A stretch of DNA of 64,000 bases, from contig NZ_BLIN01000005.1 in the NCBI RefSeq assembly GCF_009811555.1, positions 930,001 through 994,000 on the forward strand, in the 5' to 3' direction. Every line of letters starts with the position of its first letter. Position 1 is the stretch's first letter. Positions 1 through 7,701 of the stretch are shown here, one piece after another. The translations under genes and the position numbers were made by a program. Under the pieces are notes generated by a model that did not search any database, was not told the origin of the DNA, and saw only the letters and a program-made list of their open reading frames with translations. Origin of the DNA: Streptomyces caniferus (lineage in GTDB: Bacteria > Actinomycetota > Actinomycetes > Streptomycetales > Streptomycetaceae).

Positions 1-1
1 G

Positions 2-292
2 TCAACCGGCCCGTTTGCCGCCCGTGTCCGCCGTGCCGGAACCTGTCGCTCCCGGTCCCGCGGCGGCCGAACGCAGCCGCGCGAGCAGCGCATCGGCGGC
101 CGCCGGGTCGCCTTCGGGGTACCCGGCGGCGCGGTCGAGGCCGGCCGTCAGGGCTCGTGCCCGTGCGTCCCACCGTCGGCAGTCCCGGCAGCCGGCCAGG
201 TGGTCGTCGAGCCGGCCGGGGGTGACGCCGGGTGGCAGTTCCTCGCCGTCGAGGCGGGCGGAGAGTGCCGTACGGATGCGCGAGCAGTGCAT
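2..292 (-). CDS. Small zf-HC2 anti-sigma factor-like protein
   Basis: A 96-aa protein with the zinc-binding anti-sigma (ZAS/zf-HC2) signature near its N-terminus: an early Cys (residue 3) followed by His-x3-Cys-x2-Cys in LDDHLAGCRDC. Proteins of this family usually bind and inhibit an ECF sigma factor, sometimes redox-responsively through the zinc site. There is no transmembrane segment, so it would be a soluble sensor. The start at 292 is chosen because the zinc motif starts at once (MHCSRIR) and upstream sequence in this frame is low quality. It is divergent from the ECF sigma gene at 342, with only 49 bp between the start codons. Most ECF/anti-sigma pairs are co-directional, so partnership here is an inference from adjacency. 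Confidence 0.75.
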   Translation of the reverse strand: MHCSRIRTALSARLDGEELPPGVTPGRLDDHLAGCRDCRRWDARARALTAGLDRAAGYPEGDPAAADALLARLRSAAAGPGATGSGTADTGGKRAG

Positions 293-341
293 GCGTCCAT
301 CCTCCCCGAAGCACGGCTGCGCGGCGAGGGGCGGTCGCGGT

Positions 342-935
342 ATGCGGGATGACGAGGCGGTGACGGGCTGGGCGCTGGCCGCCCGTACCGGGGACGAGCG
401 GGCCGTCGAGCAGTTCGTGCGGGCCACCCAGCTCGATGTGCGGCGCTATGTGGCGCATCTCAGCGGTGATCCGCAGGCGACCGACGACCTGGTGCAGGAC
501 ACCTATGTGCGGGCGCTGCGCAGCCTGCCGCGGTTCGAGGGCCGGTCGTCGGCGCGTACCTGGCTGCTGACCATCGCCCGGCGGGTCGTGGCGGACCGTA
601 TCCGTTCCCACGCGGTGCGGCCCCGGCTGGCGGCGACGGACGACTGGCAGACGGCCGCGGAGCGGGTGCAGCCGCGCGGTGTGCCGGGATTCGACGAGGG
701 CGTGGCGCTGGCCGAACTGCTGGCGGCGCTGGCGCCGCAGCGGCGGGAGGCGTTCGTGCTCACCCAGTTGCTGGGGCTGCCGTACGCGGCGGCGGCCGGG
801 GTGATGGGCTGCCCCGTGGGGACCGTGCGGTCCCGGGTGGCGCGCGCCCGCGAGACGCTGGTCGCGCTGCTGACGGAGGCGGAGCGTCCCGAACCGGCCG
901 CCGAGTCGCGCGTCTACGCGGACGCGGTGGCCTGA
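342..935 (+). CDS. ECF-type RNA polymerase sigma factor
   Basis: A 197-aa sigma-70 family protein of ECF size. Region 2 is seen around residues 30-82, with the core-binding stretch DDLVQDTYVRAL and the R-S-x-A-R-T-W-L-x-x-I-A-R motif. Region 4 lies around residues 130-175 and ends in the helix-turn-helix GCPVGTVRSRVARAR. It should direct RNA polymerase to a specific promoter set, with activity probably held by the divergent zinc-finger protein at 2-292. The ATG at 342 (MRDDEAV) is preferred because the family starts just before region 2; translation upstream in this frame looks like noise. The intergenic 293-341 must carry both promoters. A strong hairpin at 959-1002 follows the stop. Confidence 0.9.
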   Translation: MRDDEAVTGWALAARTGDERAVEQFVRATQLDVRRYVAHLSGDPQATDDLVQDTYVRALRSLPRFEGRSSARTWLLTIARRVVADRIRSHAVRPRLAATDDWQTAAERVQPRGVPGFDEGVALAELLAALAPQRREAFVLTQLLGLPYAAAAGVMGCPVGTVRSRVARARETLVALLTEAERPEPAAESRVYADAVA

Positions 936-958
936 CGGACCCGCGACGCGGGAGAGCG

Positions 959-1002
959 ACGGGGCTCATGGACGGGCGCAAGGGCCGGTCCATGAGCCCC
1001 GT
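959..1002. terminator. Bidirectional hairpin terminator between convergent genes
   Basis: A perfect 15-bp stem (ACGGGGCTCATGGAC at 959-973 with its complement at 988-1002) around a 14-nt loop lies between the convergent sigma-factor and PCuAC genes. There is no T-run, as usual in high-GC actinomycetes. Confidence 0.75.
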
Positions 1003-1022
1003 GGCGTGTGGCGCCGACGGGC

Positions 1023-1493
1023 TCAGCCGCCGGGACGTACCGCCCTGGCCCGTACGGTCCGCGGCGGGCTGTCGCGGAAGTGCAGTGTGAAGGTGAGCCG
1101 GTCGCCGGGCGCGAGCCGCGGCGGCGGGCTGACCATGACGTCCAGGGTGGTCGGCGTCATGGTCAGGGCGTCGCCCGCCGGGACGGTGGCGCCGCGGACC
1201 ATCGCCATGCTGCGGGCGTTGTGCCCGATGTCGACGGTGCGGCTGAGCATCGCGCGGTGGCCGGCGGGGCCGGTGACACCCGTCAGGACGTCGTCGGCGC
1301 CGCCGGTGTTGCGCAGGGTGAAGAACGCGGCGGTGGCCTCCGTTCCCGAGGGGATCAGCACCCGGCCCTCGGGGATGCTCAACCGCGCGGGCCTGCCCGC
1401 GTTGCCGGCGGCGGTCCATGCGGTGAGCACGCCGAGGGTCACCAGAGCGGTGAGCAACGGGACGACGACGGACGGGACGGACGGCCGATTCAT
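1023..1493 (-). CDS. PCuAC-like copper chaperone domain protein
   Basis: A 156-aa protein with an N-terminal membrane anchor or signal (residues about 8-27) followed by a PCuAC/DUF461 beta-fold domain. The family carries periplasmic or extracytoplasmic Cu(I), for example towards cytochrome oxidase. The domain is recognisable (AAFFTLRNTGG, VPAGDALTM, LAPGDRLTFTLHF), but the metal motif H-M-x10-M-x21-H-x-M is degenerate: the positions normally His appear as Ser (AMLSRTV) and Asp (LDVMV), while Met residues remain. Its ATG overlaps the stop of the copper ATPase gene by 4 nt (1490-1493), so it is the last gene of a three-gene copper operon. Weak or altered metal binding is possible. Confidence 0.8.
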   Translation of the reverse strand: MNRPSVPSVVVPLLTALVTLGVLTAWTAAGNAGRPARLSIPEGRVLIPSGTEATAAFFTLRNTGGADDVLTGVTGPAGHRAMLSRTVDIGHNARSMAMVRGATVPAGDALTMTPTTLDVMVSPPPRLAPGDRLTFTLHFRDSPPRTVRARAVRPGG

Positions 1494-3844
1494 GAGGTCT
1501 CCCCCTGGGGGCGGGGCCGGCGGCCGTGCGGGCGGCGGGCCGGCCCTTCCGGCCGCCAGGCGCGCAGCCGGAGGCTGTTGCCCACGACGAGCAGTGAGCT
1601 GGCGGACATGGCGGCGGCCGCCAGCATCGGGCTGAGCAGACCGACGGCGGCGAGCGGCACGGTGACGAGGTTGTAGCCGAAGGCCCAGACGAGGTTGCCG
1701 CGGATGGTGCCCAGGGTGCGCCGGGCCAGGCGTACGGCGTCGGGGACGGCCTGGAGGTCCTCGCGTACGAGGGTGACATCGGCGGCGCCGATCGCGGCGT
1801 CGGTGCCGCTGCCCATGGCGATGCCGAGGTCGGCTAGGGCGAGGGCCGCCGCGTCGTTGACGCCGTCGCCGACGACGGCGACCCGGCAGCCCTGCTCCTT
1901 GAGGGTGGTGACGAGGGCGGCCTTGTCCTCGGGGCGGGCCGCGGCGTGGACCTCGGTGATGGCGAGATGGCCGGCCACCGCGCGGGCGGTGGCGGCGCGG
2001 TCGCCGGTGGCCAGGACCGGCCGCAGCCCCAGGCGGCGCAGATGGTCGACGGCACGGTAGCCGTCGGGGCGGAGGGTGTCGCCGACCGCGAGGACGGCCT
2101 CCGGGGTGCCGTCGACGGTGACGAGGACGGCGGTGTGACCGGCCGTCTCGGCGGTGTGCACCGCTTCCGGCAGCGGGGCGGGCAGGCCGGTGAGGTCGCC
2201 GGGCCGGGTGACCTCCACCCGGTGTCGGTCGGCCGTGCCGTGGACGCCGTATCCGGGTGTGGCACCGAAGTCCGCTACGGGCGGCAGCTGTCGGTCCGGC
2301 AGTCGCGCGGCGGCGAAGGCGCCGATCGCACCGGCCAGCGGGTGTTCGGAGCCCTGCTCGACGACGGCGGCCAGCCGCAGCGCCTCGGTGGCGTCGAGGC
2401 CGCCGGTGCGCGCGGTGAGGGCGGTGACGCTCATCCGGCCGGTGGTGAGGGTGCCGGTCTTGTCGAGGACGACGGTGTCGATGCGGCGCAGCCGCTCCAG
2501 CGCCTCCGGGCCGCGGACCAGGATCCCGAGCTGGGCGCCCCGGCCGGTGGCGGCCAGCAGCGCGGTCGGGGTGGCCAGCCCCAGCGCGCAGGGGCAGGCG
2601 ACGACGAGGACCGCCACCGCCGCGGTGATCGCGGACTGCGGGTCGGCCCCGGCGCCGAGCCAGAAGCCCAGGACGGTGACCGAAACGGTCAGTACGGCGG
2701 GGACGAAGACGGCCGCCACGGCGTCGGCGAGACGCTGGACCTTGGTCTTGCCGGTCTGGGCGTCCTCGACGAGCCGGGTGATCCGGGCGAGTTGGGTGTC
2801 GGCGCCCACCGCGTCGGCCCGTACCTCCAGTAGACCGCCCGAGTTGACCGCGCCGCCGACGACGCTCTCGCCCGGACCGGCCTCGACGGGGCGGCTCTCC
2901 CCGGTGATCAGGGACATGTCCAGGGCGGAGCGGCCCTCGACGACGGTGCCGTCGGTGGCGACCCGTTCGCCGGGACGGACCAGGAAGCGGTCCCCGGCCC
3001 GCAGCCGGTCCACCGGGATGCGCCGCTCGCCGTCGGCCGTCCGCACGGCGACGTCCTTGGCGGCGAGTTCGGCCAGGGCGCGGAGCGCGGCCCCGGTGCC
3101 GCGCCGGGCCCTGGCCTCCATCCGCCGCCCGGCCAGCACGAACAGCGGTACGCCGACGGCGGCTTCCAGGTAGAGGTGCGCGGCCCCGTCGCCGGCGGCC
3201 GGCAGCAGGCTGAACGGCATCGTCATACCGGGCGCCCCGGCCCCGCCGAGGAACAGCGCGTAGGCGGACCAGCCGAAGGAGGCGACGACGCCGAGCGAGA
3301 CCAGGGTGTCCATGGTGGCCGCGCCGTGCCGCAGACCACGCAGCGCACGGGCGTGGAAGGGAGCGGCGCCCCATACGGCGACGGGCGCGGCGAGCACGAA
3401 GCACAGCCACTGCCAGTCGCGGAACTGCCAGCCGGGCACCATCGACAGGACCAGGACGGGGAGCGAGAGCACCGCGGTCACCAGCAGCCGGTGCCGCTCG
3501 GCGCGGGCGGCGTCGCCCTCGTCGTCCGGGCGGTCGGCGGGCGACGGCGGGTCGTCCGGGTCCGGCGCGGGGGCGGGCTCGTGGGGCTGTGCGGTGAATC
3601 CGGCCGCCTCGACGGTGGTGACGAGGTCGGTGACGGACACCGCCGCGGGGTGGCTGACCGTCGCCCGGCCGGTGGCGAGGTTCACCGAGGCGGCGACGCC
3701 GTCCAGTCGGCCGAGCTTCTTCTCGACCCGGCCCACACAGGCGGCGCAGGTCATCCCGCCGACCGTGAGGGTGGTGGTGAGGGGCGGGGCCGGTGCGGCG
3801 GGAGGGGGCGACGACGGGGGTCCGGGCCGGGGCTGCGAGGTCAT
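1490..3844 (-). CDS. Copper-translocating P1B-type ATPase
   Basis: A 784-aa heavy-metal ATPase that uses ATP to export monovalent copper. In order: a Pro-rich N-terminus, an HMA domain with GMTCAAC (Cys33, Cys36), six or more membrane segments, the membrane CPC motif (Cys417-Pro-Cys419, the P1B-1 signature), the phosphorylation motif DKTGT (Asp461) and the GDGVND hinge before the last two helices. Length is normal for CopA/CtpA. The ATG at 3844 overlaps the stop of the upstream small gene by 4 nt (3841-3844), and its stop overlaps the PCuAC gene, so all three are translationally coupled. No copper-responsive regulator (CsoR or CueR) lies beside it. The organism-level symbol (copA or ctpV type) is not decidable here. 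Confidence 0.95.
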   Translation of the reverse strand: MTSQPRPGPPSSPPPAAPAPPLTTTLTVGGMTCAACVGRVEKKLGRLDGVAASVNLATGRATVSHPAAVSVTDLVTTVEAAGFTAQPHEPAPAPDPDDPPSPADRPDDEGDAARAERHRLLVTAVLSLPVLVLSMVPGWQFRDWQWLCFVLAAPVAVWGAAPFHARALRGLRHGAATMDTLVSLGVVASFGWSAYALFLGGAGAPGMTMPFSLLPAAGDGAAHLYLEAAVGVPLFVLAGRRMEARARRGTGAALRALAELAAKDVAVRTADGERRIPVDRLRAGDRFLVRPGERVATDGTVVEGRSALDMSLITGESRPVEAGPGESVVGGAVNSGGLLEVRADAVGADTQLARITRLVEDAQTGKTKVQRLADAVAAVFVPAVLTVSVTVLGFWLGAGADPQSAITAAVAVLVVACPCALGLATPTALLAATGRGAQLGILVRGPEALERLRRIDTVVLDKTGTLTTGRMSVTALTARTGGLDATEALRLAAVVEQGSEHPLAGAIGAFAAARLPDRQLPPVADFGATPGYGVHGTADRHRVEVTRPGDLTGLPAPLPEAVHTAETAGHTAVLVTVDGTPEAVLAVGDTLRPDGYRAVDHLRRLGLRPVLATGDRAATARAVAGHLAITEVHAAARPEDKAALVTTLKEQGCRVAVVGDGVNDAAALALADLGIAMGSGTDAAIGAADVTLVREDLQAVPDAVRLARRTLGTIRGNLVWAFGYNLVTVPLAAVGLLSPMLAAAAMSASSLLVVGNSLRLRAWRPEGPARRPHGRRPRPQGETS

Positions 3845-4122
3845 CGCGGTGCTCCCCCCGTCACCGGGCGGGGGGCCGCGCCGCCCATGCCGTGCATACC
3901 GCCCATGCCCCCGTCGTCGGCGGGCGCGCCGCCTCCCGTACGGGTGCCGCCCGCCGGGTGCAGATCCGGGGCCACCGGACCGGCGGCGGCACCGGCCGCG
4001 TACGACAGCGTGCCGAGCAGCGCCAGCAGCACGAGGAAGCCGAGGACCGACCGGGCGGGCAACAGCCGTGGGACGGCCTTGCCGAGAGGGGGCCGACTGC
4101 GATCGGCCGGGGAGCGGGACAT
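3841..4122 (-). CDS. Small Met/His-rich membrane protein of the copper operon
   Basis: A 93-aa protein with one predicted membrane helix (about residues 26-46, LGFLVLLALLGTLSYAAGAA) and a Gly/Pro-rich tail holding GGMGGMHGMGG. Met and His side chains spaced like this are common Cu(I) ligands in copper-handling proteins, so the tail may bind copper outside the membrane; this is inference. It is the first gene of the copper operon, with an ATGA overlap to the ATPase. I chose the ATG at 4122 (MSRSPADRS); an ATG at 4191 in the same frame would add 23 residues. I do not recognise a named family. Confidence 0.65.
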   Translation of the reverse strand: MSRSPADRSRPPLGKAVPRLLPARSVLGFLVLLALLGTLSYAAGAAAGPVAPDLHPAGGTRTGGGAPADDGGMGGMHGMGGAAPRPVTGGAPR

Positions 4123-4492
4123 CGCGTCATCGTGGCAGGCGGAAGCGGCGCCGGGCGGGCGATCCGGGGCTCGTCGGAGGGTGAGGTTCATCCCGTTCCC
4201 GGGCCGGAACTCACCGGCCTCCGGGCCCGACTAACTGGGTTTGGTCGGCGGCCTGTCGACTGGTTCCGGGAGACCTTCCCGGGGGGCTCTTCGGCCGGCT
4301 CCGACCACGCCCGCGAACCCCTCTCGGGCACCCTCTCCGCCGCCCCGTCGCCCTCCCGGCCGTCTCCCGGTCACCGTCCGTTCGAATTCCCCGGCCTTGG
4401 CGGGAACTCGACGCGCCCCGCGCACGACCTCTCCAACGCCGCGCCGTCCGGGCGCGGTTCGTCGTCGACCGGCGCCCGTTGAGGAGGACACC
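4123..4492. other. Divergent intergenic region, copper operon / P450
   Basis: About 370 bp between the divergent copper operon and P450 gene. It should contain both promoters. I see no clear CsoR- or CueR-type palindrome and no convincing small gene. The P450 ribosome-binding site GAGGAGG is at 4481-4487. Confidence 0.4.
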
Positions 4493-5758
4493 GTGTCCAG
4501 ATCGCCCGAACCCGTAGAGCTGTACGGGCCGGAGTACACCCGCGACCCCTATCCCCTGTACGCCGAGCTGCGCGAGCGCGGCCCGGTCCACCGGGTGCGC
4601 TTCCCCAGCGGGGTGTGCGCCTGGCTGGTCACCGGCTACGAAGCCGCCCATCAGGCGCTGACCGACCCCCGGCTGGGCAAGCACCATGCGCGGGGCAACG
4701 CGGCCTGGCGGGCCCGCGCCTCGATCATGCCCGAGCCCCAGCACTCCCAGCTCCAGGTGCATCTGCTCCACCAGGACCCGCCGCGGCACACCGCGCTGCG
4801 CCGCCTGATCACCGAAGCCTTCGCACCGCAGCGGGTCGAGAGGCTCCGCCCCCGGTTCCAGGCGATGGCCGATGCCCTGCTCGACGGGCTCCCGGACGCC
4901 GGCGAGGCCGAGCTGATCGAGGTCTTCGCCGGGCGCTTCCCGTTTCAGGTGCTGGCCGAAGTGATCGGACTTCCCGCGGAGTTCGCGGAGCGTTTCGACC
5001 GGGACTGGGGCAAGGTCGTCCAGCCCGTGGGGCCGTCGGACCCCGCCCGCCCGGCGTACGAGGCGCGGCTGCGCGGACTGCAGCAGTACATCGCCGATCT
5101 CGTCGTCCACAAGCGCGGTGAGCGGGGCGAGGATCTGCTCTCCCGGCTGGTGACCGCCCGCGACGACGGCCGGATCGGTCAGGAGGAGCTGGATTCGATG
5201 ATCTTCCAGCTGCTGGTCGCCGGACAGGAGCCGGTCACCCACCAGATCGGCACGGCTCTGGTCACCCTGCTGCGCCACCCCGGCCACCTGGCGACGCTGG
5301 CCGGCCGTCCGGAGCTGCTGCCCCGTGCCGTCGAGGAGCTCCTGCGCTATGACAGCGCCTTCGAGCTGACGACGTGGCGGTTCTTCGCCGAGGACACCGA
5401 CCTGCACGGGACGCGGATCCCGGCGGGCGACTCCGTCATCGTGGCGCTGTCCGCGGCCCATCGCGACGCCCGGCAGTTCCCCGACCCCGACGCCCTGCAC
5501 TTCGACCGCACCCCCAACCCGCATCTCGCCTTCGGGCACGGCATCCACTTCTGTCCCGGCGCCGCGCTCGCCAGGACCGAGCTGCAGATCGCCCTGGGCA
5601 CTCTGCTGAGGCGGCTGCCGGACCTGCGGCCGGCCGTCCCGGACGACGAGCTGAGCTGGATCCCGGCGGTACTGGCGCGCGGTGTCGAGCGGCTGCCGGT
5701 GGCCTACGGCGCGCCGGCCGGCTGTCCGGTCGCGCACGGGCCGGATGCCGCGTGCTGA
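4493..5758 (+). CDS. Cytochrome P450 paired with an isonitrile synthase
   Basis: A 421-aa bacterial P450. The heme-binding loop is FGHGIHFCPGAALAR with Cys354 as heme ligand; the K-helix ExxR is Glu282-Leu-Leu-Arg285. The I-helix reads AGQEP (Ala243-Gly-Gln-Glu246-Pro247), where most family members have AGxET or AGxDT: the conserved Thr that handles oxygen protonation is replaced by Pro. P450s lacking this Thr sometimes catalyse couplings or atypical oxidations. The GTG start at 4493 follows GAGGAGG by 5 nt. The gene overlaps the next one by 7 nt, so the pair is translationally linked. By analogy to yeast DIT2 beside DIT1, or the fungal xanthocillin P450, it may oxidise or dimerise a tyrosine- or tryptophan-derived isonitrile; the substrate is inferred. 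Confidence 0.9.
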   Translation: MSRSPEPVELYGPEYTRDPYPLYAELRERGPVHRVRFPSGVCAWLVTGYEAAHQALTDPRLGKHHARGNAAWRARASIMPEPQHSQLQVHLLHQDPPRHTALRRLITEAFAPQRVERLRPRFQAMADALLDGLPDAGEAELIEVFAGRFPFQVLAEVIGLPAEFAERFDRDWGKVVQPVGPSDPARPAYEARLRGLQQYIADLVVHKRGERGEDLLSRLVTARDDGRIGQEELDSMIFQLLVAGQEPVTHQIGTALVTLLRHPGHLATLAGRPELLPRAVEELLRYDSAFELTTWRFFAEDTDLHGTRIPAGDSVIVALSAAHRDARQFPDPDALHFDRTPNPHLAFGHGIHFCPGAALARTELQIALGTLLRRLPDLRPAVPDDELSWIPAVLARGVERLPVAYGAPAGCPVAHGPDAAC

Positions 5759-6714
5759 CCAGCCCGGCCCGGCCGCGTACCGGCCCGCCCGCCGGTCACC
5801 CGGCCGGCGGCGCGGCGGTACTCGCCGAGCTCCTGCCGTACCGCCGCACCCTGGACACCGGCCACACCGGCCACGGGGACTTCCCCGACGCCTTCCCCGC
5901 CCAACTGCAGCAGCTCGCCGCGCCCGTGGCGGCGGGCGAGCCGCTCGTCCTCACCCTCCCCGGCTTCCCCTGCAAGTCGCCGAACCCGGCCAAGGTGCTC
6001 GGTCACCTCCCCGACGAGGGCGAACGGCTGGCGCTGCGCTTCCTGGACGCCCTGTGTGCCCGGATCGAGGCCGTCCACCCGCCCGGGGCCCGAGTGGTGA
6101 TCTGCTCGGACGGGCATGTCTTCAGCGATCTCATCCGGGTGCCCGACCGCGACATCGATGCCTACGCCGACGCCCTGCGCGCCATGATCCACGACGAGGG
6201 CCTGACCCGCCTGGACGTCTTCGACCTGCGCGAGGTCTACGGACGGCGGCTGTCGCACGATGCCAAACGGGCCCTGGTCCACGCGCACCACGCCCCCGCC
6301 CTGGAGGCCCTGCGGTCCCTGACGCGCAGCGACGAACCGACCCGCCGCCTGTACCAGGGCATCACCCGCTTCCTCTTCGAGGACTCCGCCTCGTTCACGG
6401 GCACCCGCTCGGCGCTGCAGCGCGACTGCCGGCGCCGCGCCTACGGAGTGATGCAGCGCAGCCGCGCCTGGGGCGACCTGGTCGGCGCGCACCACCCGGG
6501 CGCCTTCCGGCTCTCCATCCATCCGCAGCCCCGGGGCTCGGCCAAGTTCGGCATCCGACTGCTGGATGCGCCCGATGTGTGGATGACGCCCTGGCACTCC
6601 TGCGTGCTCGAACACCGCGACGGACGGCGGGAGTTGCTGCACCGGACGGATGCCGAGCGGCGCGGCCGGCTGGTGCGTCGCCAGGGGCGGCCGAGCCACT
6701 TCGTGACCGGGTGA
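5752..6714 (+). CDS. PvcA/IsnA/DIT1-family isonitrile synthase
   Basis: A 320-aa protein of the pyoverdine/dityrosine biosynthesis family. Characterised members convert the amino group of L-tyrosine or L-tryptophan to an isonitrile, using ribulose-5-phosphate as carbon source. Recognisable blocks are LTLPGFPCKSPNPAKVLG (about residues 66-83), the SDGHVFSDL motif, DxRxVYGR-like LREVYGRRL, and the C-terminal RLSIHPQPRGSAKFGI and TPWHSCVLE. The GTG at 5752 overlaps the P450 stop (TGA 5756-5758). With the P450 it forms a minimal isonitrile pathway with no NRPS or dioxygenase partner nearby. Isonitriles bind copper tightly, which makes the adjacent copper operon and metallophore-type importer notable. 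Amino-acid specificity cannot be read by eye. Confidence 0.88.
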   Translation: MLTSPARPRTGPPAGHPAGGAAVLAELLPYRRTLDTGHTGHGDFPDAFPAQLQQLAAPVAAGEPLVLTLPGFPCKSPNPAKVLGHLPDEGERLALRFLDALCARIEAVHPPGARVVICSDGHVFSDLIRVPDRDIDAYADALRAMIHDEGLTRLDVFDLREVYGRRLSHDAKRALVHAHHAPALEALRSLTRSDEPTRRLYQGITRFLFEDSASFTGTRSALQRDCRRRAYGVMQRSRAWGDLVGAHHPGAFRLSIHPQPRGSAKFGIRLLDAPDVWMTPWHSCVLEHRDGRRELLHRTDAERRGRLVRRQGRPSHFVTG

Positions 6715-6721
6715 CGAAGGG

Positions 6722-6766
6722 GGCACCCGCCCCGGCCCCGGTCATGCCTCACGGCCGGGGCGTGCC
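6722..6766. terminator. Hairpin between isonitrile synthase and ABC transporter genes
   Basis: GGCACccGCCCCGGCC (6722-6737) pairs with GGCCGGGGCGTGCC (6753-6766) with one small bulge, between convergent genes. A likely bidirectional terminator. Confidence 0.5.
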
Positions 6767-6894
6767 GCGCCCCTGGCCGGGGCGGCGAGCGGGGGCGGCA
6801 GGTGCGCCGGTCCCCCGCCGCCGACAGGGCCGTGGCACCGCCACCGATCGCCACCGATAGAGCAGTGGCGCCGCCGCCCCGGTCGGCGAACCGG

Positions 6895-7701
6895 TCACCC
6901 GTCCCCGGCGGGGAACGACTCCCCCGCGGACAACGGCTCCCGGTGGTCGAAGGCGATCAACGGGTCGCCGGTGAGCGGATGTTCGGTCACCGCGGCCCGC
7001 ACCCCGAACACCTCGGCCAGCAGCCGTGGCGTCAGCACCTCGCGGGGCGTGCCGGACGCCACCACCCGCCCGGCGTGCAGCACATGCAGCCGGTCGCACA
7101 GGGCGGCGGCCGCGTTCAGATCGTGCAGGGAGATCAGCGTCGTACGGCGCTGCGCCCGCAGCAGCGCGAGCAGCTCGACCTGGTGCCGTACGTCGAGGTG
7201 GTTGGTGGGCTCGTCCAGTACCAGCACCTGAGGGTCCTGGGCGAAGGCCCGTGCCAGCAGCGCGCGTTGGCGCTCGCCCCCGGACAGGGCGGAGAACCGG
7301 CGGGCGCCCTGCCCGGCCATTCCGACGGCGGCGAGGGCGCCGGCCACCCGCTCCCGGTCGGTGCGGTCGTCACCCGCGAAGGCCCGCTTGTAGGGCGTTC
7401 GGCCCATCGTCACCACCTCGCGTACGGTCAGCTCGAAGTCGCTGCCGCGCTCCTGCGGCAGCGCGGCGACCCGGCGTGCGGTCTGCCCCGGTGTGAGCGT
7501 GCGCAGGTCGTCCCCGGCCAGCAGCACCCGGCCCGCGGTGGGCCGCAGATGCCGGTACACGGTCCGCAGCACGGTCGACTTCCCGCTGCCGTTGGGGCCG
7601 ACCAGCCCGGCGATCTCGCCGTCCGCCGCCATCAGGCGCACTCCGGCCACGACGTCGCGGCTCGCGTAGCCGACGTGCAGATCCTCGATCTCGACGTTCA
7701 C
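6895..7701 (-). CDS. ABC transporter ATPase, siderophore/cobalamin (FecE/BtuD) type
   Basis: A 268-aa ATPase energising import of a metal chelate or cobalamin-like ligand. Walker A is GPNGSGKST (about residues 33-41), the signature is LSGGERQRALLARA and Walker B is VLVLDEPTNHLD. The order LTVREVV and MGRTPYK before the signature is typical of FecE/FhuC ATPases. The GTG at 7701 overlaps the permease stop by 4 nt. Transcription runs binding protein, permease, ATPase. The ligand is not determinable from the ATPase. The convergent neighbour is an isonitrile synthase, so a copper- or iron-isonitrile complex is one candidate cargo (inference). Confidence 0.93.
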   Translation of the reverse strand: MNVEIEDLHVGYASRDVVAGVRLMAADGEIAGLVGPNGSGKSTVLRTVYRHLRPTAGRVLLAGDDLRTLTPGQTARRVAALPQERGSDFELTVREVVTMGRTPYKRAFAGDDRTDRERVAGALAAVGMAGQGARRFSALSGGERQRALLARAFAQDPQVLVLDEPTNHLDVRHQVELLALLRAQRRTTLISLHDLNAAAALCDRLHVLHAGRVVASGTPREVLTPRLLAEVFGVRAAVTEHPLTGDPLIAFDHREPLSAGESFPAGDG

